In this document: positions 7,865-16,724 of the stretch, piece by piece
Numbering within the stretch: the stretch's first letter is position 1
How the letters are laid out: every line of letters starts with the position of its first letter
Assembly: GCA_905221605.1 (NCBI GenBank)
Contig: CAJNDS010001167.1
Span: 1-30,700 of the forward strand
Reading direction: 5' to 3'
DNA length: 30,700 nt
DNA from: Symbiodinium natans
Taxonomy: Eukaryota; Sar; Dinophyceae; Suessiales; Symbiodiniaceae
Made by a program: the position numbers and the translations under genes
The notes under the pieces: generated by a model
What the model was told of the DNA's origin: nothing
The model's input: the letters and a program-made list of their open reading frames with translations, nothing else
The model's database searches: none

Positions 7865-8949
7865 CGACGTGGTTTGAGAGGGTGGTTCTGGGGCTTGACG
7901 AGGTTGTTGATGTTCTCCGTGATGAACAGGTTGGCCTCTTTGATGGTCATCTTGTTGTGTGTCCGAAATCTGGGCGGGCATAGATCGCGGAAGTGCTGGA
8001 AACGGTCTGGACTGCGACAAAGGCTCCTGCCGTGCTGCGTCTCGCTGCGGATCTCGGTGAGCGTTTGAGTGGGGTCTTGCTGAGATCTGCGTCCTTGGTC
8101 TAGGTGTTGTGTGTCAACTGGAGCATCTTGTTGACGTGGCTGGCCGTGTTCTGCTGGATCTCGATGTGCACAGGCGCCAGGGGTATTTAGTAGGGAGATG
8201 GGGTAAGGTCCCTCTCGAACTGGAGGATGGGGCTCTGCTTGCGCGAACACGGGATGATCTGCTCGTTGTGGAACATTCATTTGTTGCTGAAGATGGTGTG
8301 CTGGCCGAGGTGTGGCTTGATTCCATTCTGGTCGACCCTGAGGAGGGCTTTGTTGTTGATGATGATGCGCAAGGTCTCGAGGATGGTGGTCTGGTCGTAG
8401 ATCTTGGCCTTGATGATATTGCGGACCATGCTGAAGATACGGAGGTGGGTCCGGATTCTGCCAATGACTTGTGGCCTGGGGGTAGGAGTGAGGTTGTGGA
8501 TGTAGAGGTGCTGGGCGTACTTCCGGGTGATCGCTGCGACCATGTTGTTGAGGACTGGCATGTTGGTGGTGAAGATGGATGTTCTGGTTGGTCATCGGTG
8601 AATGTGGGCCCGTCGTTTGACTCGAAGGTGCGTATCCTGCTGCATCATCACGACGATGCGTCGGGGGACCGAACTGCATTTGATCCAAAAGCGCGGCTGG
8701 TGCTATCCATTGTGGCCGTAGGGATGCTGCATCCTGGTAGGGTGGCCACTGGTATTGAGCGTGTACTCCTCCGGCTGGTGGGTGTTGATTCCATCGACTT
8801 TGCCATCCTTGATCGTCTCCTGGGTAATGTGCCGTTGGGTGTGGCGTCTCAGGAGGAGGAGGAGGAGGATGTGCTTGATAGTCTGGTGGAGGAGGAGGAG
8901 GAGGCGGCTGCCGCTGCCAACTTTGTTGGGACCACTGGTAGCCGTCCAT
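7861..8949 (-). CDS. 362-aa prion-like P/Q/H-rich ORF, first gene after the repeat region
   Basis: Begins MDGYQWSQQSWQ followed by proline runs. The first ~130 residues are rich in Pro, Gln, Tyr, Trp and Gly, and the middle is His/Gln/Pro-rich. This composition resembles intrinsically disordered RNA-binding or condensate-forming proteins. The last ~30 residues change character to a short ordered segment (MTIKEANLFITENINNLVK). It is the first gene downstream of the CA-flanked repeats, which suits an ORF1- or Gag-like position. The stop TGA at 7863-7861 overlaps the next gene's ATG. An alternative ORF of 94 aa exists on the same strand at 8561-8277. Function unknown. Confidence 0.65.
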   Translation of the reverse strand: MDGYQWSQQSWQRQPPPPPPPPDYQAHPPPPPPETPHPTAHYPGDDQGWQSRWNQHPPAGGVHAQYQWPPYQDAASLRPQWIAPAALLDQMQFGPPTHRRDDAAGYAPSSQTTGPHSPMTNQNIHLHHQHASPQQHGRSDHPEVRPAPLHPQPHSYPQATSHWQNPDPPPYLQHGPQYHQGQDLRPDHHPRDLAHHHQQQSPPQGRPEWNQATPRPAHHLQQQMNVPQRADHPVFAQAEPHPPVREGPYPISLLNTPGACAHRDPAEHGQPRQQDAPVDTQHLDQGRRSQQDPTQTLTEIRSETQHGRSLCRSPDRFQHFRDLCPPRFRTHNKMTIKEANLFITENINNLVKPQNHPLKPRR

Positions 8950-9317
8950 GGTGCGAGTCCGATGTAGCTGGGGTACGAGCTACTCACTACTCTGACCTAT
9001 GAAACCATTACGGCAAAGATATAGCAAAAAGAATGTTGCTAACCTCTCCGGATGCTGGGTCAGGATTAACAATCGAGGAACATACGGCACGCCGGCCGTC
9101 TTGCTGGGCATCGGTGGCACCCACATTAGTGGGCCCGGCATGTTACTAGTGCACGAAAACAATAGTACTTTGCATTCTCACTCGCCAGGTGAGCTCACAT
9201 TTTTGGATTATCCTATGCGTCCGCACCGAAGTGAAGACTAACATAGGCAGCATGAACGCGTAGGAGCGAGGCTCCACCTACACCCGCGGCCCAAGGCGAG
9301 GGCGGGCTGGCTGTATA
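8950..9317. other. Noncoding leader between the repeat region and the 362-aa ORF
   Basis: I see no convincing gene here. The 368 bp contain short frames only. This could hold the promoter or 5' leader of the downstream minus-strand genes if the repeats mark the unit boundary. Confidence 0.4.
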
Positions 9318-9462
9318 ACACACTTTTTGTTTTAGTGCTTCCACATAAACTGGTAGATGGAGATGCTCCGAAGGTAGAGATGCTCAAGCAAGAGGTAGTA
9401 GAGGAGCCCGAAAGTGATGAGGTAGAAGGGTCGCGAATGAAGGTTTATATGAAATATGCTAT

Positions 9463-9718
9463 AAGGTACTTGAAATGCTCCTGCAACTGTGCTCATCACG
9501 CTCAGATGCTCTGCAAGTCATGCTCTGATGCTCCACCACTCATGCTCAAACAAGCTTGCTCACCACGCTCAGAAGCTCTACAATTCATGCTCTGATGCTC
9601 CACAAGTCATGCTCGCACAACTCTGCTCAGCACGTTCAGATGCTCCACGATTCATGGTCTGATGCTACACACTTCATGCTCCCGCAACTCTGCTCATCGC
9701 GCTCCGATGCTGCACAGT
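9463..9718. repeat. 67-bp tandem satellite, ~3.8 copies, in unit A
   Basis: Three full copies start at 9518, 9585 and 9652, each beginning TCATGSTCTGATGCT. A partial copy precedes them (about 9463-9517). Each copy has three sub-repeats of 20-25 bp starting with TCA and containing ATGCTC or CGCTC. The period 67 is not a multiple of 3, arguing against a coding role. Confidence 0.85.
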
Positions 9719-10069
9719 GCATGCTCATATGCTCTAACACTCATGTTCCGAACCTTCTCCATGCTTTCGTCCATCATCATGCTCGACATGTTCCATCACC
9801 ATGCTAAAATGACATGCTCACGCAATTCTGCTCAGCTGCTATTCACAACACACAAGCTGAAAGCATCACGATCCACTCAAGCTTGATGGGCTCGAGGTCT
9901 TCTGGGGTTTGGGGTATGTCATGCTCACGGCATCGAGAATTCACCCATGCTCAAATACCAAATGCCCAAAATGAAAATCTCGTTCTTGAAGGACTGGTTG
10001 AAGCAACAGCAATGATGCACCATACACAGCTTGCGTTACAGGACGTCTATAACCATCACTGCAGGTACG

Positions 10070-10091
10070 TCAACTCCGCGTCCGGAGTTGA
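10070..10091. repeat. Perfect 9-bp hairpin with a 4-base loop, unit A
   Basis: TCAACTCCG (10070-10078), loop CGTC, then CGGAGTTGA (10083-10091). The identical hairpin occurs in unit B. It could form in RNA or single-stranded DNA on either strand. No run of T follows, so it is not an obvious terminator. Confidence 0.75.
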
Positions 10092-10253
10092 TTTCACCAC
10101 CATTGGTCAGTGTCTTCGTTGGCAGGAGACTGACCAAGGTGCTCCTGCCCCCTGCTGAATATCATGTGCAAAAACTTGTTAGATCGCAAATTCGTGCTTC
10201 TTTTCGCTCTCGTATGCAGTGCTTGTTGACGTTCCCGCATGTACAGCGGTGTG

Positions 10254-10311
<58 letters not shown>

Positions 10312-10454
10312 GCGCACACGCACACGCACACGCACACGCACACGCGCACGCGCACGCGCACGCGCACGCGCACGCACACGCACACGCACAGGCACAGGCA
10401 CAGGCACAGGCACCGTCACAGGCACCGTCACAGGCACAGGCGCAGGCGCAGGCG

Positions 10455-10510
<56 letters not shown>

Positions 10511-10866
10511 CACACACACACACCCAGACACACACACACACACACAGACGCACACAGACGCACACAGACACACACACAGACACAGACAGACACAGACAGA
10601 CACACACACACACAGAGACACAGAGACAGACAGACACAGACAGACACACAGACACAGAGACACAGAGACACAGAGACACACAGACACACAGACACACAGA
10701 CACACAGACACACAGACACACAGACACACAAACACACAGACACACAGACACACAGACACACAGACACACAGACACACAGACACACAGACACACAGACACA
10801 CAGACACACAGACACACAGACACACAGACACACAGACACACAGACACACAGACACACAGACACACA

Positions 10867-10908
<42 letters not shown>

Positions 10909-10945
10909 ACACACACACCACACACACACACACACCACACACACA

Positions 10946-11005
<60 letters not shown>
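10254..11005. repeat. Compound (CA)n-type microsatellite, ~750 bp
   Basis: Ordered blocks are visible: pure (CA)n to ~10307; alternating ACACGC/CGCACG to ~10388; an ACAGGC hexamer with ACCGTC interruptions to ~10507; mixed CACACAGACG; a CACACAGA octamer array ~10676-10870 with one AAACACAC variant at 10731; and (CA)n with CCACA interruptions to 11005. It separates repeat units A and B. The long frames through it (Thr-His, Val-Cys) are artefacts of the repeat. Its exact length may be unreliable in an assembly. Confidence 0.95.
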
Positions 11006-11007
<2 letters not shown>

Positions 11008-11967
11008 TTTGTTTTAGTGCTTCCACATAAACTGGTAGATGGAGATGCTCCGAAGGTAGAGATGCTCAAGCAAGAGGTAGTAGAGGAGTCCGAAAGTGAT
11101 GAGGTAGAAGGGTCGCGAATTAAGGTTTATATGAAATATACTATGAGGTACTTGAAATGTTCCTTCAACTGTGCTCATCACGCTCAGATGCTCTGCAAGT
11201 CATGCTCTGATGCTCCACCACTCATGCTCAACCAAGTTTGCTCACCACGCTCAGAAGCTTGCTCACCACGCTCAGAAGCTCTACAATTCATGCTCTGATG
11301 CCCCACAATTGATGCTGGCACAATTCTGCTCATCACGCTCAGATGCTCTGCAAGTCATGCTCTGATGCTACACACTTCATGCTCCCGCAACTCTGCTCAT
11401 CGCGCTCCGATGCTCCACAGTGCATGCTCATATGCTCTAGCACTCATGTTCCGAACCTTCTCCATGCTTTCGTCCATCATCATGCTCGACATGTTCCATC
11501 ACCATGCTAAAATGATATGCTCACGCAATTCTGCTCAGTTGCTATTCACAACACACAAGCTGAAAGCATCACGATCCACTCAAGCTTGATGGGCTCGAGG
11601 TCTTCTGGGGTTTGGGGTGTGTCATGCTCACGACATCAAGAATTCACCCATGCTCAAATACCAAATGCCCAAAATGAAAATCTCGTTCTTGAAGGACTGG
11701 TTGAAGCAACAGCGATGATGCACCATACACAGCTTGCGTTACAGGACGTCTATAACCATCACTGCAGGTACGTCAACTCCGCGTCCGGAGTTGATTTCAC
11801 CACCATTGGTCAGTGTCTTCGTTGGCAGGAGACTGACCAAGGTGCTCCTGCCCCCTGCTGAACATCATGTGCAGAAAACTTGTTAGATCGCAAATTCGTG
11901 CTTCTTTTCGCTCTCGTATGCAGTGCTTGTTGACGTTCCCGCATGTACAGCGGTGTGCCACACACAC
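11000..11967. repeat. ~950-bp repeat unit B
   Basis: Second copy of unit A, with scattered substitutions. A ~21-bp local duplication (ending cgctcagaagct) near 11245-11280 is absent from A. It begins in the CA tract and ends in a short CA run followed by ccctttcgggg, where the similarity to A stops. Hairpin arms are at 11773-11781 and 11786-11794. Confidence 0.9.
11145..11400. repeat. 67-bp tandem satellite in unit B
   Basis: Same satellite as in unit A with about 3.8 copies. It shows one internal ~21-bp duplication and copy-specific changes, so A and B have drifted mainly by changes within this array. Confidence 0.75.
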
Positions 11968-12038
11968 CCCTTTCGGGGCGACAAATGGATTGAGAGCATG
12001 GAATTCACACGTAGAGGTAGTCCAAGTCCACGAACTTT

Positions 12039-12347
12039 TCAGCTCTTTGTTTGGCTTGTTTGTGCGGTGCCGTTAGCAGGTGGATTTCCCATTGTCGCAC
12101 TGGCGAGATATCTGTCCTCCGTTGGGTGGCATTTCATCTTCTTGACCTTCCCGTACTTGTGATGCTTCCGATGTCGATTGGGATTTGGACACGATCTGCT
12201 TCTGGGTGTATGGTAATCATCCCGTTTTTGGTACTTCAGGAGCATGTCCTGCACCCGCTTGGTGCTCTCCTCGTGACTCATCACATACTCGAAGTCCGCC
12301 CTGGTCTGGATGTAGCGGGAGTGGTACATGATCTCGTGGCTGGTCAT
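12039..12347 (-). CDS. 102-aa basic ORF (unknown), last gene before the repeats
   Basis: Not recognised. The N-terminal half (MTSHEIMYHSRYIQTRADFE, then MSHEESTKRVQDMLLKYQKR) looks helical and charged. The middle is strongly basic (NRHRKHHKYGKVKKMK), followed by a small-residue tail. This pattern suits a small nucleic-acid-binding protein. It is the last minus-strand ORF before repeat unit B and lies 430 bp after the 184-aa ORF. The ATG is the first in frame. Confidence 0.6.
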   Translation of the reverse strand: MTSHEIMYHSRYIQTRADFEYVMSHEESTKRVQDMLLKYQKRDDYHTPRSRSCPNPNRHRKHHKYGKVKKMKCHPTEDRYLASATMGNPPANGTAQTSQTKS

Positions 12348-12779
12348 GGGATCGTGTTGCCGATGTTAAGGAGGTGCGTGTAGCAAGGTGATGGGAACAG
12401 CTACTCTTTATGCAAAGCAGCTGCACATGACGATCACAAGGCAGCAAATCAAAGAAAATGTTACATCGACTTACGGCTCCAGTCTCTTTCGTTCGACAAA
12501 TGATTCGCACACACTAGGATGACATTGCACAGACACTTGACGCTCAGCATCGAGGGCAGCTGTTTGACGCTTGTTCTGTGGTTCATCTGGTCGTGGAATA
12601 ACCCTGTGTGAAACTGCGTCGAACACTGATTGTCAGACGTTTTGGCGCAATTGCACACTCTCTCAAAACTGAAAGATGTTCTGCATGCGTTAAAGTCCGC
12701 GTCGGTGGTGCATCTAAGCCGCATGTTCCTACTCAGCGCCCATAAGGTCTGATGCCAATGGGGGATGGGGTTGAGGATA
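12348..12779. other. Spacer between two small ORFs, no convincing gene
   Basis: A 119-codon minus-strand frame (12461-12820) crosses this spacer and overlaps the end of the 184-aa gene. Its Cys- and Arg-heavy, irregular composition looks random. I see no repeat here. Confidence 0.4.
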
Positions 12780-13334
12780 TTACGGTCTGCACGTCGAGCA
12801 TGGTTTGAACAACATCTCAACCTCTGCCTTCTGGTAGGACTTGACGTCTTGCTCGGCTGAATTAATTATCTTACCGCATCCTTTGCGGTGATAGATGGTG
12901 CTCTTCTTGGTGACGAACACTACGTTGGGGTCCACTTCGTTGTTGAGGTTTGGGTGAGTGCGAGTGGACATCCCGGGTTTCGGGTCGAGGTCGATGGGTT
13001 TGTCACCATGGCAAAGAGGAGCGAAACCCTTGTAGTTGAGGAAGCGGGTGTTAGATGCCGATGCCGAGCTTGGGGTAGTGGCGCGTGTGGAGTCTGGATT
13101 GCCTTCTGTTTTGACCTTCTTGGACGCAGGGGAATCACGTTGCTCTTCAGGTTCTCCGAGGGGTCTGTGGCCGTGTTGGAGCCTTTGAACGTCGTTGCAC
13201 ATGATGGCGTTGGTGATGTGCTGTGCGGCTAGAGCTTTGTCATGGTCCGGTAACCGGAGGTAGCATGTGGTGATGTCGTTGGGGTCCGATGCGGCCATGA
13301 TGAGCCATGCCGCCATCACTTCATTGGACGCCAT
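12780..13334 (-). CDS. 184-aa protein with a C-terminal YHxxxC...PCxxCxP zinc-type module
   Basis: The C-terminus reads VFVTKKSTIYHRKGCGKI, then KPCSTCRP about 25 residues later. His149, Cys153, Cys179 and Cys182 are the likely metal ligands. This is the small motif seen at the end of some bacterial nucleases and Ada-like proteins (xYHxxxCxxL...AxxxGxxPCxxCxP). I infer zinc binding and possibly DNA contact. The first 55 residues look helical. A linker with SKKVKTEG (71-78) could be a nuclear localisation signal. A leader with TTCCCCTTCCCTTGCCCCC lies ~60 bp upstream of the ATG. Such a module in a PLE is not something I know of. Confidence 0.75.
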   Translation of the reverse strand: MASNEVMAAWLIMAASDPNDITTCYLRLPDHDKALAAQHITNAIMCNDVQRLQHGHRPLGEPEEQRDSPASKKVKTEGNPDSTRATTPSSASASNTRFLNYKGFAPLCHGDKPIDLDPKPGMSTRTHPNLNNEVDPNVVFVTKKSTIYHRKGCGKIINSAEQDVKSYQKAEVEMLFKPCSTCRP

Positions 13335-13521
13335 TGCGCTGTGATGAGGTCTGCGTGGTCACTGAGCTGTCTACTTCAGATGGGAAAGCAGTGGTGGGGG
13401 CAAGGGAAGGGGAACATATCAAGCACACTGTACAACACAAGAGGCAGCATGAGCTTCTCCGACGCTTCTTTTAGCTGTGTGGTCAGCAGTGGGTCTCAGG
13501 TCGGAGGACGTGGTCATTGTC

Positions 13522-14841
13522 TTAATGATCGGGATGGGTCGTGACTGGTGCTCCACTGTGTCCGAAGTCCGTTAGCCGCATGTGGTGGTAGTTGAGCAGG
13601 TATTCTCTGTTGTCGTTGAGTGCGTGGTGCATGATGTTCTGGATAGTTTGGTTGTGCTGCCGCATCCAATGTATCGTAGCTGTAGCAATGGGCTTGGGTC
13701 GCATCAGGATGGCCACCGCATCCTTGTAGTAGTTGATCATCAAGGTCGTGGCGAAGGTGCGATCACATTGGGCTTGTTGTTCCACTATGTCCCTGTGTTC
13801 ATCTGAGTTGGTGAAGTTGTAGCTCTGTTGGCAGTACGACGCAATGTTCTTGAGGAGGGTGTACACTTCGCTGGGTGACATTCTGATGTTGAAATCGACT
13901 TCTTGGTGTACTTGCCACGTCCAAATCTGGTTGGTGATGGTGGTGTACTTGATGAAGTGCTGGAGATGTCGATGATGTAGGAATCGATGAGCGGCGCTGA
14001 TGATCTTCCACGGTTGTAGAGGGAGGGTCGTAAGGAGCACGCCGTATATCTCGGATATGTCTGTGCCATCCGTCCATTGCGGATATGTGTCGGGAAACTC
14101 GACATGAGATTCGTGGTACATCGGAGGTTCGATGTCGCCGGGGTCCGTGTACGTGTGAAGCATCGCACGTTCCTGTTGTCGATCAATCGCTAAATGGAAT
14201 GCGAACAGGTAGAAGTAGTTGAGTTGAGTCTGAATGATGTCGTCCAAAACTTGCGGGTCCACGTGGAACAGATGTTCGGCTGATTCGCCTATGTGAGGAT
14301 ATGGTTGGTCCGGTTGACGGAAGCGGAGCATGCATCGAGCAAGGTGTGCCATGTCCAGCTGGATTCTGTGCTCATCCTCGTGGATTGTCCATTGTGGTTC
14401 TGGGGTGCACCGTAGACAATGGTGCATGTATCGAAGGTCGGGTCCTGCATTGTATAGTTTGTGGCACTGACCTTCGAATGCTTTGCACGTCCATCTCAAC
14501 GCGTTGATTTCATGGAGCGGGAGGACCAGTCCTGTGATTTGAATGTGGTCTTCGCTGTTGATCTGCACGAAGGGTCCGTATGGTCCAGCTGGCGGTACAT
14601 GTTGAGGAAGCCAGGCCACTGTGGTAGAAGCCGGAACTGTCAGTGCTCTAGCTGGACTCCACCGTAGAAGTTGTATAGGTTGTGGATGTTGGTGCCGAAG
14701 CCTGGCAAGTTGCTCTCTCATGCGAGTTAGCTGGGCGTCACTGAAGTGGGACTCAAACTCGTGTCTTTTCAAGCCGATGTTGATTTCGTAGTGCCAGTAC
14801 ATGTACTCCAGGATCGTTGTGATGGACGTGTCCGGGATCAT
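13522..14841 (-). CDS. 439-aa ORF, member of an element-specific family with the next two genes
   Basis: Unknown function. The N-terminus (ILEYMYWHYEINIGLKRHEF) aligns with the same region of the 462-aa (ILDFLTGPLHVIFMDEHELE) and 468-aa ORFs. A second shared block around residues 328-365 has a Trp followed by SPSEVYTLLKNI, matching YDEVSSILKRL and RADIHMMIHVL in the other two. It is rich in His, Gln and aromatic residues, with no membrane segment or known catalytic motif. The leader contains CCTCACCCGTCCCCGG about 60 bp upstream of the ATG. Confidence 0.75.
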   Translation of the reverse strand: MIPDTSITTILEYMYWHYEINIGLKRHEFESHFSDAQLTRMREQLARLRHQHPQPIQLLRWSPARALTVPASTTVAWLPQHVPPAGPYGPFVQINSEDHIQITGLVLPLHEINALRWTCKAFEGQCHKLYNAGPDLRYMHHCLRCTPEPQWTIHEDEHRIQLDMAHLARCMLRFRQPDQPYPHIGESAEHLFHVDPQVLDDIIQTQLNYFYLFAFHLAIDRQQERAMLHTYTDPGDIEPPMYHESHVEFPDTYPQWTDGTDISEIYGVLLTTLPLQPWKIISAAHRFLHHRHLQHFIKYTTITNQIWTWQVHQEVDFNIRMSPSEVYTLLKNIASYCQQSYNFTNSDEHRDIVEQQAQCDRTFATTLMINYYKDAVAILMRPKPIATATIHWMRQHNQTIQNIMHHALNDNREYLLNYHHMRLTDFGHSGAPVTTHPDH

Positions 14842-14987
14842 ATTGCTCTGGGCTAGATAAATGAGTGGTGGTACCGAGCTCTGAGCACCGGGGACGGGTG
14901 AGGTGGCTTGGGCTTACTCATGCACTGCGGATTGATCTCGCACAACTAGCAAGCATCTTTTTCATCGGACGAAACTGATGCATTGGT

Positions 14988-16394
14988 TTAAATAATTGGG
15001 TGGGAGTAAATGGGAAAGGTCTGTCCATTGGTATTCATGCGCATCGGGGTGGTCCTGTAGTACGCGTTGGGCTGAAACTGGTAGTGCCAGAACTTGACGA
15101 TGAAGTGGCAGTGCGTGTCAATCCAGAGCTCACTGAATGGTGGGCCTCCCTCTGTGTCCGCGAACTCCTCCTGCATGTCTTGTGCGAGTTGTTGCAAGTC
15201 GAAATCAACGCGGGATCCATTGTCGGTCATCTCTCTGGTTCTGTGAGGGCATATGCCGTGTTGCTCCAGGCGTTTGAGAATGCTGGATACCTCGTCGTAG
15301 GTCATGAACTGTGTGTCCCCTTGGATGAACAAGTAGTACCAGGTGCGTATGGTGTTGTGGATGTTGAACATACGGATAATGCGAAAATGTCTGGTGGGAT
15401 CATTTTCACATAGTTTGGCGGCGAGGTACTCGATGGAGGATAACTCTGGCCAGGCTTGTTCATGCGATATGGCCTGGACGTAGTTGAGCATCATCAGGCA
15501 TTGTATGTGACCAGTCTGGTACTCCTCTGTGACTTGGGGCGTGTGTTGGACATATAATCCCAGCATGCCGCGATGTGCGAAGTAGCACTCCTCGATGAAG
15601 AGGTCGCGGCGGTCCACGTGTCCATATGGGATTTGACTGACGGGTTGCGGCTCAAAGACGAGTTCCGTGCCACCCTTTGTCATCCGTTTGTTGCGCCACT
15701 GAAATGCCAACACGGTTGGCCACGTACATCTGTGGTCGTGCATGGGATAGATGTGTTTCTGTGTTTCCGGTAGTATGCGCATATCCACCAGATGGCGGTA
15801 GAAGTCCCTGGGGAGCTCTTCATTGCGTACGAGGAACTTGAACGTGACGAAGTCAGGTTCTCCTTGTTTGATGGTTTGGATCGCATTGTTGACTTTTTTG
15901 CTAACGCATTTCAGGATTTGGCTTTGGTACATCTCCATGTAGAAGCCGTGAATGATCGTGACGTTCAGGTTCGCGTACTGCACGACTGGTCGGGATCTTG
16001 CATGGTCTGCAAACTGAAATGGAAGAGGTAGACAATATCGATGGCGTAGTTGGGCCCGCAAAATCTGATGGGCGAAAACGGCTCCTTTGTGTAGTCGCTG
16101 TTGGCCTGCGGCCAGGGAGTCGGCTTCCATGGGCAGGTCCTGCGTGACGCATCGGTGTATCAAAGACTCTGGGTCGTCTTGTTGTGCGAGGGAATGCTGT
16201 AGATGAGGATGGGGGGAGAGGGTAGGGTCCAAGTGCAACATCGTGCTGTTCCGTTTTGCTCGTAGTGCTTGAAGGTGAAACTTCACTTCCTCGTCGGTCA
16301 TGTGCCTGAGGTCCTTGGAGATGCCCTGGTCCATGAAGATGACTCTGTATTTCTTGCCGAGCTCCGGGAGTATCAGAGGGATGATTTGATCCAT
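14988..16394 (-). CDS. 468-aa ORF, paralogue of the 439- and 462-aa ORFs
   Basis: Starts MDQIIPLILPELGKKY and carries VIFMD at 18-22, a motif shared with the 462-aa ORF. The body is rich in Tyr, Trp, His and Phe and looks globular. There are two hydrophobic-aromatic stretches but no clear transmembrane helix. The stop is TAA. The 146-bp spacer to the 439-aa ORF holds the C-rich leader of that gene. The 330-bp upstream spacer (16395-16724) shows no repeat or gene I can support. Function unknown. Confidence 0.75.
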   Translation of the reverse strand: MDQIIPLILPELGKKYRVIFMDQGISKDLRHMTDEEVKFHLQALRAKRNSTMLHLDPTLSPHPHLQHSLAQQDDPESLIHRCVTQDLPMEADSLAAGQQRLHKGAVFAHQILRAQLRHRYCLPLPFQFADHARSRPVVQYANLNVTIIHGFYMEMYQSQILKCVSKKVNNAIQTIKQGEPDFVTFKFLVRNEELPRDFYRHLVDMRILPETQKHIYPMHDHRCTWPTVLAFQWRNKRMTKGGTELVFEPQPVSQIPYGHVDRRDLFIEECYFAHRGMLGLYVQHTPQVTEEYQTGHIQCLMMLNYVQAISHEQAWPELSSIEYLAAKLCENDPTRHFRIIRMFNIHNTIRTWYYLFIQGDTQFMTYDEVSSILKRLEQHGICPHRTREMTDNGSRVDFDLQQLAQDMQEEFADTEGGPPFSELWIDTHCHFIVKFWHYQFQPNAYYRTTPMRMNTNGQTFPIYSHPII

Positions 16395-16724
16395 CTTGCT
16401 CTACTATGTACAGTAACTGCTTCAAAGTCTCTCACCGCATGTCACATGCTATTTGCAGCTCAACATGGGAATGCGCTTTGCAAATATTCAACGGCATGCT
16501 GTTGCATCACTAATCCTGCCCTTGTACCGGTGTGCTGGTCGTGTGAAGGATGCATCACAGGCAAATCATGTCTCTGCTCAGTGGAATGCACACTCCGAAA
16601 GGCTGAACTGCGAACTTCTAAGTTTTCAGACTTCACAACGCACTGCAAACGAATCTTGTCCGCATTGGTCTACGGGTCTTCCATCCAGGGGTGGGTGGAA
16701 TTGGGTCTTGCGTCGTCGAAGAGA

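Larger units (their letters stand above)
9318..10268. repeat. ~950-bp repeat unit A
   Basis: From acacacttttt at the left to gtgtgccacaca at the right, this matches unit B at 11000-11967. The offset is 1682 bp at the left and 1703 bp further right because of small indels in the satellite portion. Both outer edges are CA runs. Inside are the 67-bp satellite array, a stretch rich in TGCTC pentamers, and a perfect 9-bp hairpin. Plus-strand frames within it are open for 60-114 codons but do not share one frame across A and B indels, so I regard it as noncoding. Confidence 0.9.

Noticed and set aside
8277-8561. A 94-aa minus-strand ORF with protein-like composition inside the 362-aa ORF
   Set aside because: It overlaps a longer frame that is open throughout and has a natural start and end. 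Its Ile/Asn/Thr content is what a shifted reading of CAN/CCN codons gives. It remains a weak overlapping-gene candidate.
8109-9002. 297-aa plus-strand ORF rich in Val, Asp and Glu
   Set aside because: It is the antisense of the P/Q/H-rich 362-aa ORF, and its composition follows from that.
9463-9718. CRISPR-like array
   Set aside because: The copies are contiguous degenerate 67-bp repeats without unique spacers, in eukaryotic DNA.
10031-11298. Several 200-360-codon frames on both strands across the CA tract
   Set aside because: They encode only Thr-His, Val-Cys and similar runs imposed by the microsatellite.
9318-11967. Units A and B as LTRs of an LTR retrotransposon
   Set aside because: They flank only a microsatellite, with no integrase, protease or primer-binding site, and the RT is PLE-like.
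8950-12038. Hammerhead ribozyme, often found in PLE pseudo-LTRs
   Set aside because: By eye I found no CTGANGA...GAAA core with pairing stems on either strand. A covariance-model scan would be decisive.
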